A DNA stretch of 23,446 nt, taken from VMCP01 sp965655465. Lineage in GTDB: Bacteria; Bacteroidota; Bacteroidia; NS11-12g; UBA955. This document shows positions 21,251-23,446 of this stretch, piece by piece. The stretch lies in assembly GCA_965655465.1 (NCBI GenBank), contig CBFHGY010000027.1:1-23446 (forward strand), given 5' to 3'. The notes beneath the pieces are model-generated. The model saw only the letters and a list, made by a program, of their open reading frames with translations, did not search any database and was not told the origin of the DNA. A program made the position numbers and the translations under genes. How positions within the stretch are numbered: the stretch's first letter is position 1; each line of letters begins with the position of its first letter.

Positions 21251-21359
21251 TCCCCAGTATTATTTGCAGAAATTACGGTGTTTGAGTAGTAGGAATTTCA
21301 ATTATAAGAATACGTGGATTTTATTAATTGATGATAGGATTTATGCGGTTCCCCAGTAT
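21251..21359 (+). repeat. Short direct repeat TCCCCAGTAT
   Basis: The 10-mer TCCCCAGTAT occurs at 21251-21260 and again at 21350-21359, 99 bp apart, bracketing the gap between the rhodanese promoter and the stop of the T9SS gene. No gene lies between the copies. Could be a scar of an excised short element or chance. Confidence 0.35.
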
Positions 21360-21365
21360 ACGTAT

Positions 21366-23446
21366 TTAGCGGTCTAATGCGATTTTACAACGGTATATTT
21401 CTCCTGAGTATTGGAGTGTTAACGTATAAATCCCGTTCGGAATGGTTTTATCAATATAAAGCGCAGTTGATTGTATATTCCAATCTTGTGAGATTAACCT
21501 TTTTCCTGTGATGTCAGTAAGTTGAATATTCCCCACTTCTCCATTGGGTATGTTGGATTTTACCCATAAATAAGCATCTTTTAAGGGAGAAGGGTATGCT
21601 TGAAAAATTGACTGCGCGGTCTGCTGTGTGCCCAAATGAAAAGTGTTCATTGAAGGATTAAGTACCAATTCGAAGCGCTTTGCTTCTGATTTATTTTGAG
21701 TAAATGGAATCTCCGTTTCATTCTCTGCTAGGATGCGTTCGTATCGGTTCAACTCCTTGTCGTGGAGGTAAATATCGTAATTGAGTAGTCCGTTTACACT
21801 AAATCTGAAAGCGTAATTGGTGGCGCGATATTGAGATAAGTGTAGCGGAATGCGCACATTTTCCATGGGTAACTCTAATGCATTTATGGCTACAACACGA
21901 TCACCAACTATGCTACCTAAAACCTCATCTAAATTCCAGAACTTAAGAGCATCTTGTTGGGTAAAGTTATTTTCATAAGTAGTACTGAACTTAATTAAGG
22001 TTTCATCGGCAACTACCGAAGAGTCATTATTAATTAAGGTAATATTAATAAAGGCATTTCTAGCAGATTCGTATTCTAATAAATTCACGGTATTAAAATC
22101 GCCACCGGTGTATTTATCTGTTTCAGAGAACACTATAGAAGGAGCCGCGCTTGCATTGCTGGCGGTTTTTACAAAGAAGGCTTGTCCTGGTTGCAGGTAT
22201 TTGCTTGCTTGTGTACCACTAGGAGTTGCGGTATTATTACTTAAGGTAACGGTAGCCCAAGCACCACGGGTGTTTAAAAACGGATCCCACATGTATACCT
22301 TGGTATAATCTAAATTCGAGTTGGCAGAAGTCAAAACAGCACTTAAATCAACGGCACACTGATACGGATTTACTACGAAATTATCGGCGTCTGGTGTACT
22401 ACTTAAATTATTGAAAGTATAGTCTCCCTTGTGCAGTGTTCCGTAGGTACGAAGTGTGGTATTGGTAGGGGTTGGATTGTTGTCGGCTTGATAAATATTC
22501 ACGCTGCGACCTCCGCGAACCATTAAACGGTATGGCGTGCCTACCTCTAAATCGTTGGTAGTGGTATTGGTGATAGCGCTCCAAGCTTGAGTACTGTTAT
22601 CGAAGGTAAATAAGGAAGTGTTGCCTGTTTGGGTGGCATCTAGACCGTTGGCACCGGTGGTGCTACCGGTAATATGCGTTCCAAACCCTGGATTGGGATC
22701 GTCGGTATAGGCAGTTCCTCCTTCTTGCCAGTTGTCTTTGATAGTGCCTGTGGTATTCACGGTGGAGCCCAAAAGCCTGAACGCGCGACGTGCTTTCACG
22801 TATTTTTCAACGGTAACATTGCCGGAAATGGCGGCACCCGAGGCAGGAATAGTAGCCATTTGTGCGGTTAAATCGGCAGTGCTTTTAAAAGTAAGGTTAT
22901 TATTGGTGCTTAATGTACCAGAAGTAAGGGTAAGCAAACGGGTCAAATTGGTGGTCCCCGCCAAAGAAACGCCGCTGCTGTTATTGACAGTTAAACGAGA
23001 AATTTCATTATTTACCAAAGAGCCAGAGGGAAGCGTTTGTGCGGTGGAACCAGCAAAGGTGAGATTAGAGTTGGCATCACGAACATCTAAATTTGCACCA
23101 GAAGTGCTGAGAGTACCCGTAGTGGTAAGGGTAAAATTATTCAAGTCAAAAATATGGGTAGCAGAAGTACCGCCGATGGTAATATTGCGTAGACTGCGAT
23201 TTTGGTCCAGATTACAAATGCGATCAGGAGCGGTAGCCGTTCTAAAGGAGATATCCGCACCGGTATGCGGCACACATCCTTCGAGCCAGTTATTGCCCGT
23301 ACCAAAATCGGTACTTTGATCTCCCTCCCACACATAATTGGTGAGCACGTCGATAAAGGAACCGGTAGAAGTGGCTTCTGCACAGGTTCCACTTTTAACC
23401 ACGGCGCGGTAGTAGCGGTCGGACGTAAGGGCCGTTGTGTTATACG
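21366..23446 (-). CDS. Type IX secretion cargo protein, C-terminal part
   Basis: The frame is open to the right edge (codons upstream of the first GTG read YNTTALTSDRYYRAVVKSG, a typical Ig-like ending), so only the last roughly 690 residues are seen. From N to C: the end of an Ig-like repeat; a module opening YVWEGDQSTDFGTGNNWLEG found in large Bacteroidota surface proteins; a serine/threonine/asparagine-rich beta-helix-like stretch (TGTLSTSGANLDV, LTSGTLSTNNNLTF); a long beta-rich region; and a type A T9SS sorting tail of about 80 residues (FQAYPSPLKDAYLWVKSNIP ... NGIYTLTLQYSGEIYRCKIA). Such tails direct passage through the outer membrane and attachment to or release from the surface. No catalytic motif is seen; an adhesin or matrix protein is likely. 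Confidence 0.88.
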   Translation of the reverse strand, partial: YNTTALTSDRYYRAVVKSGTCAEATSTGSFIDVLTNYVWEGDQSTDFGTGNNWLEGCVPHTGADISFRTATAPDRICNLDQNRSLRNITIGGTSATHIFDLNNFTLTTTGTLSTSGANLDVRDANSNLTFAGSTAQTLPSGSLVNNEISRLTVNNSSGVSLAGTTNLTRLLTLTSGTLSTNNNLTFKSTADLTAQMATIPASGAAISGNVTVEKYVKARRAFRLLGSTVNTTGTIKDNWQEGGTAYTDDPNPGFGTHITGSTTGANGLDATQTGNTSLFTFDNSTQAWSAITNTTTNDLEVGTPYRLMVRGGRSVNIYQADNNPTPTNTTLRTYGTLHKGDYTFNNLSSTPDADNFVVNPYQCAVDLSAVLTSANSNLDYTKVYMWDPFLNTRGAWATVTLSNNTATPSGTQASKYLQPGQAFFVKTASNASAAPSIVFSETDKYTGGDFNTVNLLEYESARNAFINITLINNDSSVVADETLIKFSTTYENNFTQQDALKFWNLDEVLGSIVGDRVVAINALELPMENVRIPLHLSQYRATNYAFRFSVNGLLNYDIYLHDKELNRYERILAENETEIPFTQNKSEAKRFELVLNPSMNTFHLGTQQTAQSIFQAYPSPLKDAYLWVKSNIPNGEVGNIQLTDITGKRLISQDWNIQSTALYIDKTIPNGIYTLTLQYSGEIYRCKIALDR

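Noticed and set aside
22732..23319. 195-codon open frame on the plus strand opposite the T9SS gene
   Set aside because: It is the complement of a strongly supported T9SS coding frame with Thr/Ser-rich codons; its own product shows no domain, signal or sensible composition.
1..23446. CRISPR array, tRNA, rRNA, insertion sequence or prophage
   Set aside because: I saw no regularly spaced repeats, tRNA-like cloverleaf, rRNA segments, transposase or phage genes on either strand.

Overview
This window looks like a chromosomal segment of a Bacteroidota bacterium, probably an aerobic or facultative free-living member. The evidence is a type IX secretion C-terminal tail at the right edge, TAnnTTTG-type -7 boxes in front of several genes, no obvious Shine-Dalgarno sequences, an AT-rich composition, and Bacteroidota-type versions of Mrp, RsmI-like methylase, alpha-oxoamine synthase and ComEC. 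I cannot name the genus. A run of ten Ns at 296-305 is an assembly gap.

Left part (1-14289), mostly housekeeping: the 3' end of a TrmH/SpoU RNA methyltransferase, a secreted WD40 protein, a RidA-family protein, and a XerC/XerD-type recombinase. Then come, on the minus strand, ribosomal protein S21, an acyl-CoA dehydrogenase, and a three-gene run (RsmI-like methylase, serine palmitoyltransferase-like enzyme, membrane-anchored helix-hairpin-helix protein). On the plus strand a small membrane protein is translationally coupled to the Fe-S carrier Mrp/ApbC, followed by an Nfu scaffold. Thymidine kinase (minus) is divergent from an acidic unknown protein, ComEC, an enoyl-CoA hydratase family protein and TatD (plus, with overlapping ends).

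Right part (14290-21250), an inorganic sulfur island: a Tat-exported SoxB/5'-nucleotidase-like lipoprotein; then a tightly packed run of a TauE/SafE permease, a membrane-anchored TsdA-like dihaem cytochrome c, a CstB-like persulfide dioxygenase with two rhodanese modules, and two half-size YeeE/YedE transporters. This run ends in a perfect 14-bp hairpin that also faces a convergent rhodanese plus DUF2892 pair. Together they could take up or exchange sulfane sulfur/thiosulfate, oxidise persulfide, oxidise thiosulfate through cytochrome c, and export sulfite or sulfate. SoxYZ, SoxAX and SoxCD are not present in the window.

The most notable signal is regulatory. Three promoters of the sulfur island (before the SoxB-like gene, the TauE gene and the convergent rhodanese gene) carry a 16-bp CRP/FNR-like operator of the form TGTGA-N6-TCACA. 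In all three the operator centre lies exactly 29.5 bp upstream of the first base of a -7-like box, the geometry of class II activation (about -41.5). A second signal is that several housekeeping genes have their TAnnTTTG box only 4-7 nt before the start codon, which predicts leaderless or nearly leaderless mRNAs and corrects several gene starts.

The last 2.1 kb hold the C-terminal part of a large secreted type IX cargo protein whose 5' end lies outside the window.
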